Below are positions 8,243-17,315 of a DNA stretch of 64,000 bases, one piece after another. The first letter of the stretch is position 1. Each line of letters opens with the position of its first letter. Both the position numbers and the translations under genes were made by a program. Under the pieces are notes generated by a model that made no database searches, was not told the origin of the DNA, and worked only from the letters and a program-made list of their open reading frames with translations. The stretch lies in contig NZ_JABJVV010000014.1 in the NCBI RefSeq assembly GCF_013155545.1, positions 93,536 through 157,535 of the forward strand. Reading direction: 5' to 3'. Source of the stretch: Caenimonas soli. GTDB taxonomy: Bacteria > Pseudomonadota > Gammaproteobacteria > Burkholderiales > Burkholderiaceae_C.

Positions 8243-9445
8243 CTAAAAAATGGAGACAAAGCTGCCCAGGTTGTTCCAGCGCTTGCCGTCGAAGACGACC
8301 GGCTGCAGGGACTTGATGAGGCGGTAGTCGTCCGGCGCGCTGCTCACAACCGCGCCGGGCAGGAACATCGGCAGCTGCACGGCCTTGATCGAAGCGGCCT
8401 GTTTCAGCACGTTGTCGCGCGTGAGGTTGTCGCCGCAGGCGCGCAGGATCTCCGCCATCAGCCGCGCGCTGGAGTAGGCATAGACATGCGAGCCCAGGCG
8501 CAAGTCGGCCTCGGGCCGGTACTTCTTCATGAAGGCCAGCCACTCCTGGTAAGCGGCATCGTTTTCCCACTGCTTGTCATTCGGGTCCTTGGAATAGGCG
8601 GTGGAGATGACGCCGACAGCCTTCTCCGGGCCCGCCGGATTGAACACCGCACCGATCAGCGCGGCGCCCTGCGCCAGGTAGTGGGTCGGTTTCCAACCGG
8701 TGTCGTGCACCTTGCGCAGCGTCTGGATTGCGGCCTTGGCGGTGCTGAAACTGACCAGCACGTCCGCGCCGGATCCGCGCAGCTGCACGATCTGCGAGTC
8801 GACCGTGGGGTCGGTGAGCTCGTACGAGGCCTCGGCCACGATCATCGCCTTGGCCTTGGCTCCCAAGCCTTCCTTGAAGCCCCTGAGGTAGTCGCGCCCG
8901 TAGTCGTCATTCTGGTACAGCACGGCGATCTTGGCGTTCGGCTTGGTCTCCAGGACCTGGCGTGCGTAGACCCTCGCCTCGGACGAGTAGTCCGGGTAAA
9001 AGCTCATGCTCCAGGGGTTCTTCTTCGGGTCGTTCCATTTGGAGGCGCCGGTCAGCAGCAGGAGGTGTGGGACCTTCTTGGTGTTCAGATAGCGATGCAC
9101 CGCGCTGTTGGTGGCCGTGCCGAACATGCCGTACAGCAGCAGTACCTGCTCCTGCTCCACCAGCTTGCGCACACCCTCGACGGTCTTGGGCGGCGAGTAG
9201 CCGTCGTCCAGGCTCAGGAAGTTGATCTTCCGGCCATTGACGCCTCCCTGGTCGTTGACCATGCGGAAGTATGCCGCCTGGGTCTTGCCCACTTCACCGT
9301 AGATCGAACCCGGCCCGCTGTAGGGCATGGTCTGCCCGATGCGGATTTCGGTGTCCGAGGCACCGGGATCGTATTTCTTCTGGGCCGCGGCGCTGCCGCA
9401 GGCCAGAGCCAGGGCCGCCGTGAGTGCGAGAACAATGGTCTTCAT
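8243..9445 (-). CDS. Liv-type ABC transporter periplasmic binding protein (set 1)
   Basis: Periplasmic solute-binding protein of 400 residues (Peripla_BP_6/LivJ family). ATG 9445 was chosen because AAGGAG lies about 6 bp upstream and it opens a clear signal peptide ending near SAAAQ. Mature features include IRIGQTMPYSGPGS, GGVNGRKINF and VLYQNDDYGRDYLRGFKEG. The start overlaps the livM stop by 4 bp. In this family the ligand is often an aromatic or aliphatic acid rather than a branched-chain amino acid. Here the importer is embedded in a CoA-dependent degradation operon, so it probably imports the operon's substrate. Confidence 0.9.
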   Translation of the reverse strand: MKTIVLALTAALALACGSAAAQKKYDPGASDTEIRIGQTMPYSGPGSIYGEVGKTQAAYFRMVNDQGGVNGRKINFLSLDDGYSPPKTVEGVRKLVEQEQVLLLYGMFGTATNSAVHRYLNTKKVPHLLLLTGASKWNDPKKNPWSMSFYPDYSSEARVYARQVLETKPNAKIAVLYQNDDYGRDYLRGFKEGLGAKAKAMIVAEASYELTDPTVDSQIVQLRGSGADVLVSFSTAKAAIQTLRKVHDTGWKPTHYLAQGAALIGAVFNPAGPEKAVGVISTAYSKDPNDKQWENDAAYQEWLAFMKKYRPEADLRLGSHVYAYSSARLMAEILRACGDNLTRDNVLKQAASIKAVQLPMFLPGAVVSSAPDDYRLIKSLQPVVFDGKRWNNLGSFVSIF

Positions 9446-10392
9446 GCTTGTCTCCTTGAAAAATACCGGGCGCGCAGCCGCGCAATGCCGCCGGCCACGC
9501 CGGCCGGCCACACGAGCATCAGCGCCACCAGGATGGCGCCGTACACGGCCCAGGGCGCGGCCTTGGATATCTCTTCCGCGAAGCGCGGAACGAACTGGAT
9601 GAACACCGCGCCGAACAGCGCGCCGGACAGCGAAGTCAGCCCCCCGACCACGGCACCCACCAGCAGCGTGATCGACAGGAAGACATTGAAGCTGTCGGGT
9701 GCCACGAACTGCACCGCTATCGCCGAGAGCGCGCCGGCCACGCTCGTGTACAGCGCCGAGATGCCGAAGGTGATGGACTTGATGCGCGCGTTGTCCACGC
9801 CCATGGCCTCGGCTGCAATCGGGTGGTCGCGTACCGCGACCAGGTTCAAGCCCATGGCGCCGCGCAGCAGGTTATGGGCGACGGCGAACAGGGCCAGCGC
9901 GACGCTCAGGCAGAAGAAGTACAGCCATTGGTCCGCGTCCAGCGGCAGGCCGAACGGGGCGTCGGGTTTCTGCAGCACCAGGCCCTGCGAGCCGCCGGTC
10001 CAGGCTTCCACGCCCTTGTATTTGAGCAATTGCGGCGTGACCACGCCGAGCGCGAAAGTGGCCAGTGCCAGGTACACGCCATCGAGCTTGAGCGCGGGCA
10101 GGCCGAACAGATAGCCGAGCACGCCGCCCAGCAGGGCCGCGGCGGGCAGGGTTGCCCAGTAAGGCCAGCCCGCGTGTTCCATCAGCATGGCCGCCGTATA
10201 GGCGCCCAGCGCGAAGAAAGCGCCGTGCCCCAGCGAGATCTGGCCGTTGAACCCGATCAGCAGGTTGAGCCCCAGTAGGGCCAGCGCATAGACCAGCACC
10301 ATGGTGAGCTGGAACACCATATAGCTGGGCAGGATGAAAGGCAGCGCGCAGGCGGCGCCGACCAACGCGGCCAGGAGCGTTCGTTGTCCCAT
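9442..10392 (-). CDS. livM: Liv-type ABC transporter permease LivM (set 1)
   Basis: Inner-membrane permease of 316 residues with about eight to ten hydrophobic segments. It carries the LivM signatures GLNLLIGFNGQISLGHGAF and VRDHPIAAEAMGVD, followed by KSITFGISALYTSVAGAL. ATG 10392 directly follows the livH stop (10395), and the stop overlaps the binding-protein start in ATGA. It forms the membrane channel with LivH and is energised by LivG and LivF. Length and motifs are standard. Confidence 0.92.
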   Translation of the reverse strand: MGQRTLLAALVGAACALPFILPSYMVFQLTMVLVYALALLGLNLLIGFNGQISLGHGAFFALGAYTAAMLMEHAGWPYWATLPAAALLGGVLGYLFGLPALKLDGVYLALATFALGVVTPQLLKYKGVEAWTGGSQGLVLQKPDAPFGLPLDADQWLYFFCLSVALALFAVAHNLLRGAMGLNLVAVRDHPIAAEAMGVDNARIKSITFGISALYTSVAGALSAIAVQFVAPDSFNVFLSITLLVGAVVGGLTSLSGALFGAVFIQFVPRFAEEISKAAPWAVYGAILVALMLVWPAGVAGGIARLRARYFSRRQA

Positions 10393-10394
10393 GT

Positions 10395-11263
10395 TCAGAC
10401 CCTCACCACGATGGCCTTGCCGAACAGGCCGGACGGGCGCGCTACCAACACGCCGATGATCAGTACCAGTGCGACCGAGAGCTTGAGCTCCGCCCCGACC
10501 ACATAGGTGCCCAGCAGGTTCTCGAGCACGCCGACGATGAAGCCGCCAACCACCGCACCCGGCGCGCTGCCGACGCCGCCCAGCACGGCCGCGGCGAATG
10601 CATAGAGCAATACGCCGGACATCATGTGGACATCGAGGAACACGACCGGCGCGATCATCATTCCGGCAACCGCGCCGATGGCGCCGGCCAGGCCCCAGCC
10701 CAGTGCCAGCATGCGGTTGACCCGCACGCCGACGAGGCGGCTGGAGACTGGATTCTCTGCCGTGGCCCGCATGGCAAGGCCCAGCGGGGAATAGCGGAAG
10801 AAAACGTACACCAGTGCCAGCATCAGCAGCGTGACGCCGATGGCGCCGATCTGGTGCGGCGACAGCAGGCTGCTGCCGTACCAGGCCGTCTCCGCGAATG
10901 GGCTCGGAAACGACCGGATCGCGTAGCCGAACAGCCCTCCCGCCAGGCTGTGCAGGATGACCAGCAGCGCGACGAACACGACCACGATCGACAGCACCGG
11001 CGCATCGCGCAGGCGCCGGATCAGCACCGCCTCGATCACCGCGCCCATGGCGAAGGCGAACACCACCGTCGCGAAGAACGTTGCCCAATACGGCCAGCCG
11101 GCCTGGATCAGCATCGAGGCGATGAAGGTGGAGAACATCGCCATCTCGCCCTGCGCAAAGTTCACGTGGTGCGTGCTGCGGTAGATCATCACCAGGGCCA
11201 GCGCCATGCTGGCGTAGATGCCGCCGGTGGCGAGGCCCGCCAGCAGCTGCGAGGCGAATGCGT

Positions 11264-11267
<4 letters not shown>
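10395..11267 (-). CDS. livH: Liv-type ABC transporter permease LivH (set 1)
   Basis: Inner-membrane permease of 290 residues, standard for LivH. It begins with a hydrophobic stretch followed by YRSTHHVNFAQGEMAMF and has the coupling-helix region SPLGLAMRATAENPVSSRLVGV that contacts the ATPases. The C-terminus ends ARPSGLFGKAIVVRV, typical of LivH. It overlaps the livF stop by 4 bp. It works with LivM as the transmembrane heterodimer of the importer. Confidence 0.92.
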
Positions 11268-11988
<721 letters not shown>

Positions 11989-11992
<4 letters not shown>

Positions 11993-12786
11993 GCTTTCGT
12001 TCCTAAATAGGCTTCGATCAGCTCGGGTTGGCGGCGCACTTCGGCGGGCGTGCCTTCAGCGATCTTGCGGCCGAAGTTCAACGCGACGATCTTGTCCGAG
12101 AGGGCCATCACCAGGCCCATGTGGTGCTCCACCAGCAGCACCGTGAGCGCGAAGCGCTGCCGCAGCCGGCGGATCAGCGAGGCCAGCTGCTCCACCTCCT
12201 CGTGATTGAGCCCGCATGCCGGTTCATCGAGCAACAGCAGCTTAGGCGAGGCCGCCAATGCACGCGCGAGCTCGACTCGCTTCTGCGTTCCGAAGGGCAG
12301 CTGCGCCACCGGTACATGAACGACGTCCCCGAGCGCCAGCAGCTCGATCAGTTCGTCCGCGCGCTGTCCCTCAAGCCTTTCCTCGCGCGCCACGGCGGGC
12401 AGGCGCAGCGCGTGCGCCAGGAAGCCCGCGCGCCGGCGGCAATGGCTGCCCATCAGGACGTTCTGCCGCACCGTGAGGCTGCGGAACAGCGCTAGGTTCT
12501 GGAAGGTGCGGCCGATGCCCACGCCCGCCATGCGGTGCCGCGGCAGCTGCGCGAGAGACTGGTCCGCGAAACGGATTTCGCCCTCGCAGGCGTACAGGCG
12601 CGAGAGGCAATTGAACAGCGACGTCTTGCCGGCGCCATTGGGACCGATCAGGCCGCAGATCTGGCCCTGCTCGACATTGAACGACACGCCGTCGAGCGCG
12701 ATGACGCCGCCGAAGCGCAGCGTCACGTCCTGCACCTGCAGCAGTGTCACCGCTCGCGGCGGCCCGCTCGACCCGTCATATTTCAT
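11989..12786 (-). CDS. livG: Liv-type ABC transporter ATPase LivG (set 1)
   Basis: Cytoplasmic ATP-binding subunit of 265 residues and first gene of the transporter block. Walker A is GLIGPNGAGKTSLFN, followed by GRTFQNLALF and a LivG-type signature LPFGTQKRVELARAL in which the usual SGG is replaced. Walker B is LLLLDEPACGLN and the switch histidine lies in VLLVEHHMGLVM. The roughly 13 residues before the domain start (MKYDGSSGPPRAV) are an atypical leader, and a later start cannot be excluded. The 147-bp gap upstream carries operator copy 2, so an internal promoter is likely here. Confidence 0.92.
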
Positions 12787-12869
12787 CGTGTCTCCTGTGC
12801 ATCGCGCTGCCGCATGTGGGCGCGCCTGTCTCGATTCGGCGGAGTCTAGGCCGCGGGATTGCGGGCGCG

Positions 12870-12904
12870 AATGGCAGAAATGATGAATCGGATTGGCGGG
12901 AAAT
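12870..12904 (+). promoter_or_regulatory. Tandem 22-bp-spaced operator, copy 2 (before livG)
   Basis: Half-sites AATGGCAGAAATG (from 12870) and ATTGGCGGGAAAT (from 12892) are direct repeats exactly 22 bp apart. They lie 84-118 bp upstream of livG in the only sizeable gap between the thioesterase and transporter genes. The layout matches the copies at 17275 and 5658. Confidence 0.6.
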
Positions 12905-12933
12905 CACGCCGATCTCTGCCGCGCCCATGGTGT

Positions 12934-13374
12934 CTATTTCGATTCGGGATCGCGGTAACGGAAAGTGCCCATGGCCTGGGCCACCCGCCGGCCCTCGCCG
13001 TCCTCCACATAAGCCTCGCAAAAGCAGATCGAGCGGCCACCGCCCGAAGCGCGGCCTATGGACACCAGCGATCCGGATGTGGCCGCCATGAAGCCCACGT
13101 GCATGTCCACCGTGACAACCTCGCGCGCGTAGTCGATCTTCGATAGCGCGGCGTTCGCCATGGCAATGTCCAGCAGCGTCATGAGCACACCGCCATGGCC
13201 CGCGCCATGGTTGTTCAGCAGGTGGGGTGCCAGGTCCATGGACACCCGCGCTTCGCCATCCTGCGCGCTGTCGACCCGGATGCCCAAGTGGGCGGTGAAC
13301 GGCACATGGCGGTTGCGGCCGCTGCGCGGCAGTTCGGAGCCGGGCCGCGGCGATGGCTCGACCAAGGCCCTCAT
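12934..13374 (-). CDS. PaaI-type hotdog thioesterase
   Basis: Acyl-CoA thioesterase of 146 residues in the PaaI/4HBT-like family. The motif NNHGAGHGGVLMTLLD near residue 53 contains the HGG turn and the aspartate of the family, and VDMHVGFM follows. ATG 13374 overlaps the stop of the upstream reductase in ATGA. It probably releases CoA from stalled or toxic acyl-CoA intermediates of the operon. A second, distinct thioesterase of the same family is encoded at 15291-15704. Confidence 0.85.
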   Translation of the reverse strand: MRALVEPSPRPGSELPRSGRNRHVPFTAHLGIRVDSAQDGEARVSMDLAPHLLNNHGAGHGGVLMTLLDIAMANAALSKIDYAREVVTVDMHVGFMAATSGSLVSIGRASGGGRSICFCEAYVEDGEGRRVAQAMGTFRYRDPESK

Positions 13375-14186
13375 GTGCCGGTCCTGCGGCTGGCTTCCGC
13401 CGCCGCCGTGAAGTCGCGCGGGCCGGTGAGTGCCAGGCCGCCGTCCACCGGGATCACCGCGCCGGTGATATAGGAGCCCCAGTCGCTGGCCAGCACCATG
13501 GCTATGCGCGCGATGTCCTCGATGCGCCCCAGGCGCTTGAGGGGCACGCGCTGCGCCATGGCCTCCATGGTTTGCGGAGTGGGAGCCAAGCGCTGCAGCC
13601 CCTCGGTGTCGGCGATGGGGCCGGGCACGATGGAATTGATGCGGATGCCCTCGGCACCCCATTCCTGCGCCAGCACCCGAGTGAGCATGTCCACGCCCGC
13701 TTTGGCGGCGCACACGTGCGCCTGGAACGGCGTGGGCGTGAAAGCCTGTCCGGCGGAAATCTGGATGACGCAGGCGCCCGGCTTGCGCAGGTGCGCATGG
13801 GCGAGGCGAGCCACGTTGAAGCTGCCCAGCAGGTCGATGTCGACCACGGTCTTGAAGGCGTTCGGCGACATGTCCAGTGCGCGGGCAAGGAAGTTGCCTG
13901 CGGCGCCGGAGAGCAGCACGTCGATCGGGCCGAAGCGCTCGCGTGCCGCGGCCAGCGCGCGTTCCACCGCGTCGGGCTGGCGCACGTCGGCCGCGATGCC
14001 CAGGGCCTGCGTGCCGAGCGTCTCCAGTTGGGCCGCCGCCGCGGCCACCTTGTCGGCCGAGCGGCTGATCAGGCTGACGCGCGCGCCGGCCCGGGCGAAG
14101 GCCTGGGCCACGCCGAAGTTGATGCCGCTGGAGCCGCCGGCCACGAACAGGTGGCGGCCGCTGAAGTTGAAGGCGGAGAAATCCAT
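13371..14186 (-). CDS. DECR2-like 2,4-dienoyl-CoA reductase (SDR without catalytic Tyr)
   Basis: SDR of 271 residues with cofactor motif AGGSSGINFGVA at residues 16-27. Several segments match peroxisomal-type 2,4-dienoyl-CoA reductases as I remember them: GAAGNFLA, NAFKTVVDIDLLGSFN, and INSIVPGPIADTEGLQRL. The classical Tyr-x-x-x-Lys is replaced: position 158 is Val and only Lys162 remains (AHVCAAK). Loss of this tyrosine is typical of that reductase group. It would remove an inconvenient double bond with NADPH during beta-oxidation of an unsaturated acid. The gene overlaps the thioesterase gene and lies 11 bp after the Bug receptor. Confidence 0.83.
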   Translation of the reverse strand: MDFSAFNFSGRHLFVAGGSSGINFGVAQAFARAGARVSLISRSADKVAAAAAQLETLGTQALGIAADVRQPDAVERALAAARERFGPIDVLLSGAAGNFLARALDMSPNAFKTVVDIDLLGSFNVARLAHAHLRKPGACVIQISAGQAFTPTPFQAHVCAAKAGVDMLTRVLAQEWGAEGIRINSIVPGPIADTEGLQRLAPTPQTMEAMAQRVPLKRLGRIEDIARIAMVLASDWGSYITGAVIPVDGGLALTGPRDFTAAAEASRRTGT

Positions 14187-14197
14187 GCTTCCAGTCC

Positions 14198-15181
14198 TCA
14201 TTCCGGCTTGAAGCCGATTTCCGCCAGCATCTTCTGTTCGCGCTCGAACTGGCCGCGCGCATAGGCAGCGTAGGCCTGGCCGCTGATCACGTTGGGCTGC
14301 ATGTCGAAGGATTCGAGCTGCTGCAGGTAGGCGGGGTCCGATGCAGCCTTGCTGAATGCGGCCTGCAGGCGTGCGGTGATTTTCGGGTCGAGGCCTTTCG
14401 GCGCCACCAGCCCCACCGGCGATTCGATGACGAGGTCCCAGCCTAGCTCCTTTACCGTCGGCACATCGGGGTAGCGCTTCAGGCGCTGCGCAGTGAACGT
14501 CGCCAGCAGGCGGGCCTTGCCACCCTGCACCTGGGGCCCGAAGCCGGGGTCGCCGTACACGTCCAGGTGGCGCCCGATCAGCGCCTGGAAGCTTTCGCTG
14601 CCGCCCTTGAACGGGACCATGTTGAACTTCGTGCCCGCCATCTTGGCCAGCCGCTCGGCATAGATCCGGTTGACGCTGATGGCGCCCACGTTGCCCCAGC
14701 TGAGCGCGCCGGGACGCTTCTTCGCGTCCTCCAGCAATTCCGGCAAGCTCTTCCAGGGTGCGTCCGCGGCGACGGTGACGCCGGTGGTCAGACCGGCGAG
14801 GCCGATGAGGTAAGTGAAGTCGCGCAGCGGATCCCAAGTCACTTTCTGCACCAGGGGCGCGCGGATCACCGAGTTGTGCATCACGGCCAGGGTATAGCCA
14901 TCGGCTTCGTTCATCGTCGCGAGCCCCGCGGTGCCGGTGACTCCGCCGGCGCCGGGCTTGTGCATCAGGACCACGGGCTGGCCGAGGTCCTGTGAAGCCG
15001 CGTTGGCCAGCGACCGGAAGATCGGGTCGAAGGAGCCGCCGGCGGGGAAGGGCAGGATCAAGGTGATCGGCTTGCTGGGGAACGGGTCCGCTGCGAGCGC
15101 GGAACCGGCCCCGACCACGGCGCCGATGGCGAGCAGGCCGCCCAGGACTTCGCGGCGGCGCAGAGGTGAGGTGATGGGCAT
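14198..15181 (-). CDS. Bug/TctC-family periplasmic receptor
   Basis: Tripartite-tricarboxylate-type solute receptor of 327 residues. The N-terminal RRREVLGGLLAIGAVVG resembles a twin-arginine signal, ending near ALA|ADPFPSKP. Family elements are PITLILPFPAGGSFD, NKPGAGG-like HKPGAGGVTG, and YPDVPTVKELG. ATG 15181 is preferred because GGGAGG lies 7 bp upstream; an ATG two codons earlier (15187) is too close to it. No TctA/TctB partners are present, as is usual for these expanded orphan receptors in Burkholderiales. Its place inside the catabolic operon suggests it binds the operon's substrate or a related acid. Confidence 0.88.
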   Translation of the reverse strand: MPITSPLRRREVLGGLLAIGAVVGAGSALAADPFPSKPITLILPFPAGGSFDPIFRSLANAASQDLGQPVVLMHKPGAGGVTGTAGLATMNEADGYTLAVMHNSVIRAPLVQKVTWDPLRDFTYLIGLAGLTTGVTVAADAPWKSLPELLEDAKKRPGALSWGNVGAISVNRIYAERLAKMAGTKFNMVPFKGGSESFQALIGRHLDVYGDPGFGPQVQGGKARLLATFTAQRLKRYPDVPTVKELGWDLVIESPVGLVAPKGLDPKITARLQAAFSKAASDPAYLQQLESFDMQPNVISGQAYAAYARGQFEREQKMLAEIGFKPE

Positions 15182-15187
15182 GGTCAT

Positions 15188-15265
15188 GCCTCCCGACGAG
15201 CCGCCTCTAGGGAGGCATGCGCCCCCTCGGGGGGCAGTGAACGAAGGTGAACGTGGGGGCTCATA
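15188..15265. repeat. GC-rich interspersed element
   Basis: The gap before the Bug receptor contains GCCGCCTCTAGGGAGGC and GCCCCCTCGGGGGGC, two short perfect stems, followed by AACGAAGGTGAACGTGGGGGC. From memory this arrangement recurs between genes of Comamonadaceae. A relative with a different sequence lies at 40316-40395. It may act as mRNA processing or attenuation structure inside the operon. Confidence 0.5.
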
Positions 15266-15290
15266 GATACTCCTGTGGGTGGAATGAAGT

Positions 15291-15704
15291 TCAGGGAAGC
15301 GGCAGGTAGCGGAACGAGCCGTGCGCCAGGGCGATGGCGCGCCCGCCGGCATCGGTGACCGTGGCGCGGCACCAGGCGACACCGTCGTCGTGGGCGATCA
15401 CTTCGCCGTCGGCCGTCAGCGTGCCGCGGCCCGGCTCGATGAAGCTGGAATCCAGGTTGAGCGTGACGGCGGTGCGTTCGAAGTTGCGGCGGGAAACGGC
15501 GGCGCTGGCCATGACCACGTCGAGCAGCGTAACGATGACGCCGCCGTGCACCGCGCCGATCACGTTGCCGAACTCCGGCCGCGCCTCCAGCACCAGCCGC
15601 GCCCGTCCGCCTTCGGAGAACTCGCGCCGCACGCCCAGCATCTGCATGAAGGGCACGGCGGCGAAGACGTTGCGCGGGTCCGCGCTGGCGGCCACGGGCT
15701 TCAT
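15291..15704 (-). CDS. PaaI-type hotdog thioesterase
   Basis: Hotdog thioesterase of 137 residues. GNVIGAVHGGVIVTLLDVVM near residue 46 contains the HGG turn and following aspartate, and the C-terminus ends ALAHGSFRYLPLP. ATG 15704 overlaps the stop of the upstream ligase in ATGA. Its alignment with the thioesterase at 12934 is clear in the core but weak elsewhere, so the two probably differ in substrate. A housekeeping role in freeing CoA from pathway intermediates is likely. Confidence 0.85.
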   Translation of the reverse strand: MKPVAASADPRNVFAAVPFMQMLGVRREFSEGGRARLVLEARPEFGNVIGAVHGGVIVTLLDVVMASAAVSRRNFERTAVTLNLDSSFIEPGRGTLTADGEVIAHDDGVAWCRATVTDAGGRAIALAHGSFRYLPLP

Positions 15705-17230
15705 GCGCGGTGCGCCTCGCGCAGGGCGTTCTTCAGCACCTTGCCGGCGGCCGACATCGGCAGTGACTCGACAAACGCGATGCTGCGCGGGCACTTGTAG
15801 CCCGCCAGGCGCGTCTTGCACCAGGCTCGCAGGGTTTCGACCAGCTCGGATGCCTGCTCCGAGGTGCCGGGCTGCAGCACCACGACCGCGTGCACGGCCT
15901 CGCCCCAGCGCGCATCGGGCACGCCGATCACGGCGGCCTGCGACACGGCGGGATGGCTGCGCAGCGCCGCCTCGACCTCGGCGCTGTAGATGTTCTCGCC
16001 GCCGCTGATGATCATGTCCTTGATGCGGTCCACGATGAAGAGGTAGCCGTCGGCGTCCATCCGGCCGCCATCGCCGGTGTGCAGCCAGCCGTCCCGCAGC
16101 GTTTCGGCCGTGGCCTCGGGCTGGCGCCAGTAGCCCTGCATCACCATCGGGCCGCGTGCCAGGATCTCGCCGACTTCGCCGCGCGGCAGCTCGCGGCCGT
16201 GCTCATCGGAGATGATAATTTCCGCGCCCAGTCCGGGGCGCCCCACCGAATTGAGCCGCCCCAGCGCCCGTGCTTCGGGCCGGTGGTTGGCCGGCAGGTT
16301 GATGCACAGCGCGCCAGCCGTCTCCGTCATGCCATAGGCCTGGAAAAATTCGGCCTGCGGCCAGGCGGCGAGCGCTCGGTCGAGCAGGTCCGGTGGCATC
16401 GGCGCGGCGCCGAAGGCGATGCGGGCCAGGCCCTGCAGGCGGCCGGCATTGAAGGCCGGGTCGTCCAGCAGTGACTGGAGCATGCTGGGCACGGCGATGA
16501 TGTCGCTCACGCCGTAGCGCTCGATGGCCTCCAGCACGCGCGGCGCGCGGAACTGTGGCATGGTCACCCAGCCGCCACCCACCACCATCTGCCCGATCAG
16601 CCGGCCCAGGCCCGCCACGTGGAACAGTGGCGCGACCAGCAAGGTCACGGATTCCGGCGAGTTGTTCAACTCGGCGCCTCGCGTCATCGACGCGGTCCAG
16701 AAATTGGCGTGCGACAGCATCACGCCCTTGGAGCGGCCGGTGGTGCCACCGGTGTAGAGGATAGCCGCCAGCGCATCGCCGCCGGTGCGCGTGTCCGCCA
16801 GCGGCGGCAGCGCTCGGGCGGCCACCGCGAACTCATTCAGTGAGAGCTTGGGCGTCGCCGTTTCCAACGCCGGTGCCTCGAGTGACTCGTCCACCAGCAG
16901 CAGCGAGGCCTCGCTGTCGGTGAGCGCATATGCCAGTTCGAGCCCGCTCCAACGGATGTTGAGCGGACAGGCAACGGCGCCAAGCCACCAGCAGGCCAGC
17001 AGAGCCTGGACCAGCTCGTCGGTATTGGGCGCGAGCAGGGCGACACGGTCGCCGCTGCCAACGCCGAACTGGCGCAGCGCCGCGGCTTGCCGAGCCACGT
17101 TGCTCAGCAGCTCGGCGAAGTTGTGCCGCCGCTCGATGCCGTCAGCCAGATGCACGAGCGCGGTCTTGCCGGAGTGGCGCTGCAGGGAACGGTGCAGGCC
17201 CTGGGTGAGGTACACGATGACTTGCCGCAA
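15701..17230 (-). CDS. Acyl-CoA synthetase (AMP-binding)
   Basis: Adenylate-forming ligase of 509 residues and probable first gene of the long operon. Motifs are YTGGTTGRSKGVMLSH (about residue 164), YGMTETAGAL, ILARGPMVMQGYWRQP, DGWLHTGDGG, DRIKDMIISGGENIYSAEVE, and AAGKVLK with the catalytic lysine. It is a paralogue of the ligase at 5724-7280, sharing the N-terminal YLTQGLHR. ATG 17230 is used; an in-frame GTG at V6 would match the paralogue's shorter start. Operator copy 1 lies 45-78 bp upstream, next to the AraC-family regulator. Confidence 0.9.
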   Translation of the reverse strand: MRQVIVYLTQGLHRSLQRHSGKTALVHLADGIERRHNFAELLSNVARQAAALRQFGVGSGDRVALLAPNTDELVQALLACWWLGAVACPLNIRWSGLELAYALTDSEASLLLVDESLEAPALETATPKLSLNEFAVAARALPPLADTRTGGDALAAILYTGGTTGRSKGVMLSHANFWTASMTRGAELNNSPESVTLLVAPLFHVAGLGRLIGQMVVGGGWVTMPQFRAPRVLEAIERYGVSDIIAVPSMLQSLLDDPAFNAGRLQGLARIAFGAAPMPPDLLDRALAAWPQAEFFQAYGMTETAGALCINLPANHRPEARALGRLNSVGRPGLGAEIIISDEHGRELPRGEVGEILARGPMVMQGYWRQPEATAETLRDGWLHTGDGGRMDADGYLFIVDRIKDMIISGGENIYSAEVEAALRSHPAVSQAAVIGVPDARWGEAVHAVVVLQPGTSEQASELVETLRAWCKTRLAGYKCPRSIAFVESLPMSAAGKVLKNALREAHRA

Positions 17231-17274
17231 GAGTGAAAGATGCGGCCAGCTTAGGTGCTGGGTCCCGCGACACC

Positions 17275-17308
17275 AATGGCGGGAAAGGCCAAAGCGATTG
17301 GCGAAAGG
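17275..17308 (+). promoter_or_regulatory. Tandem 22-bp-spaced operator, copy 1 (before first ligase)
   Basis: Half-sites AATGGCGGGAAAGG (from 17275) and ATTGGCGAAAGG (from 17297) are direct repeats exactly 22 bp apart in the 85-bp gap between the AraC-family gene and the first ligase. This is the best copy: nearly all positions match between the halves. Two helical turns between direct half-sites is the typical geometry for AraC-family dimers or double HTH contacts. Confidence 0.6.
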
Positions 17309-17315
17309 CTACAGC

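Noticed and set aside
3637..10114. Long plus-strand frames (for example 3637-5727, 5589-7511, 7457-10114)
   Set aside because: They lie opposite well-supported minus-strand genes, are rich in Ala, Arg, Gly and His and show no domain; such frames are common opposite high-GC genes.
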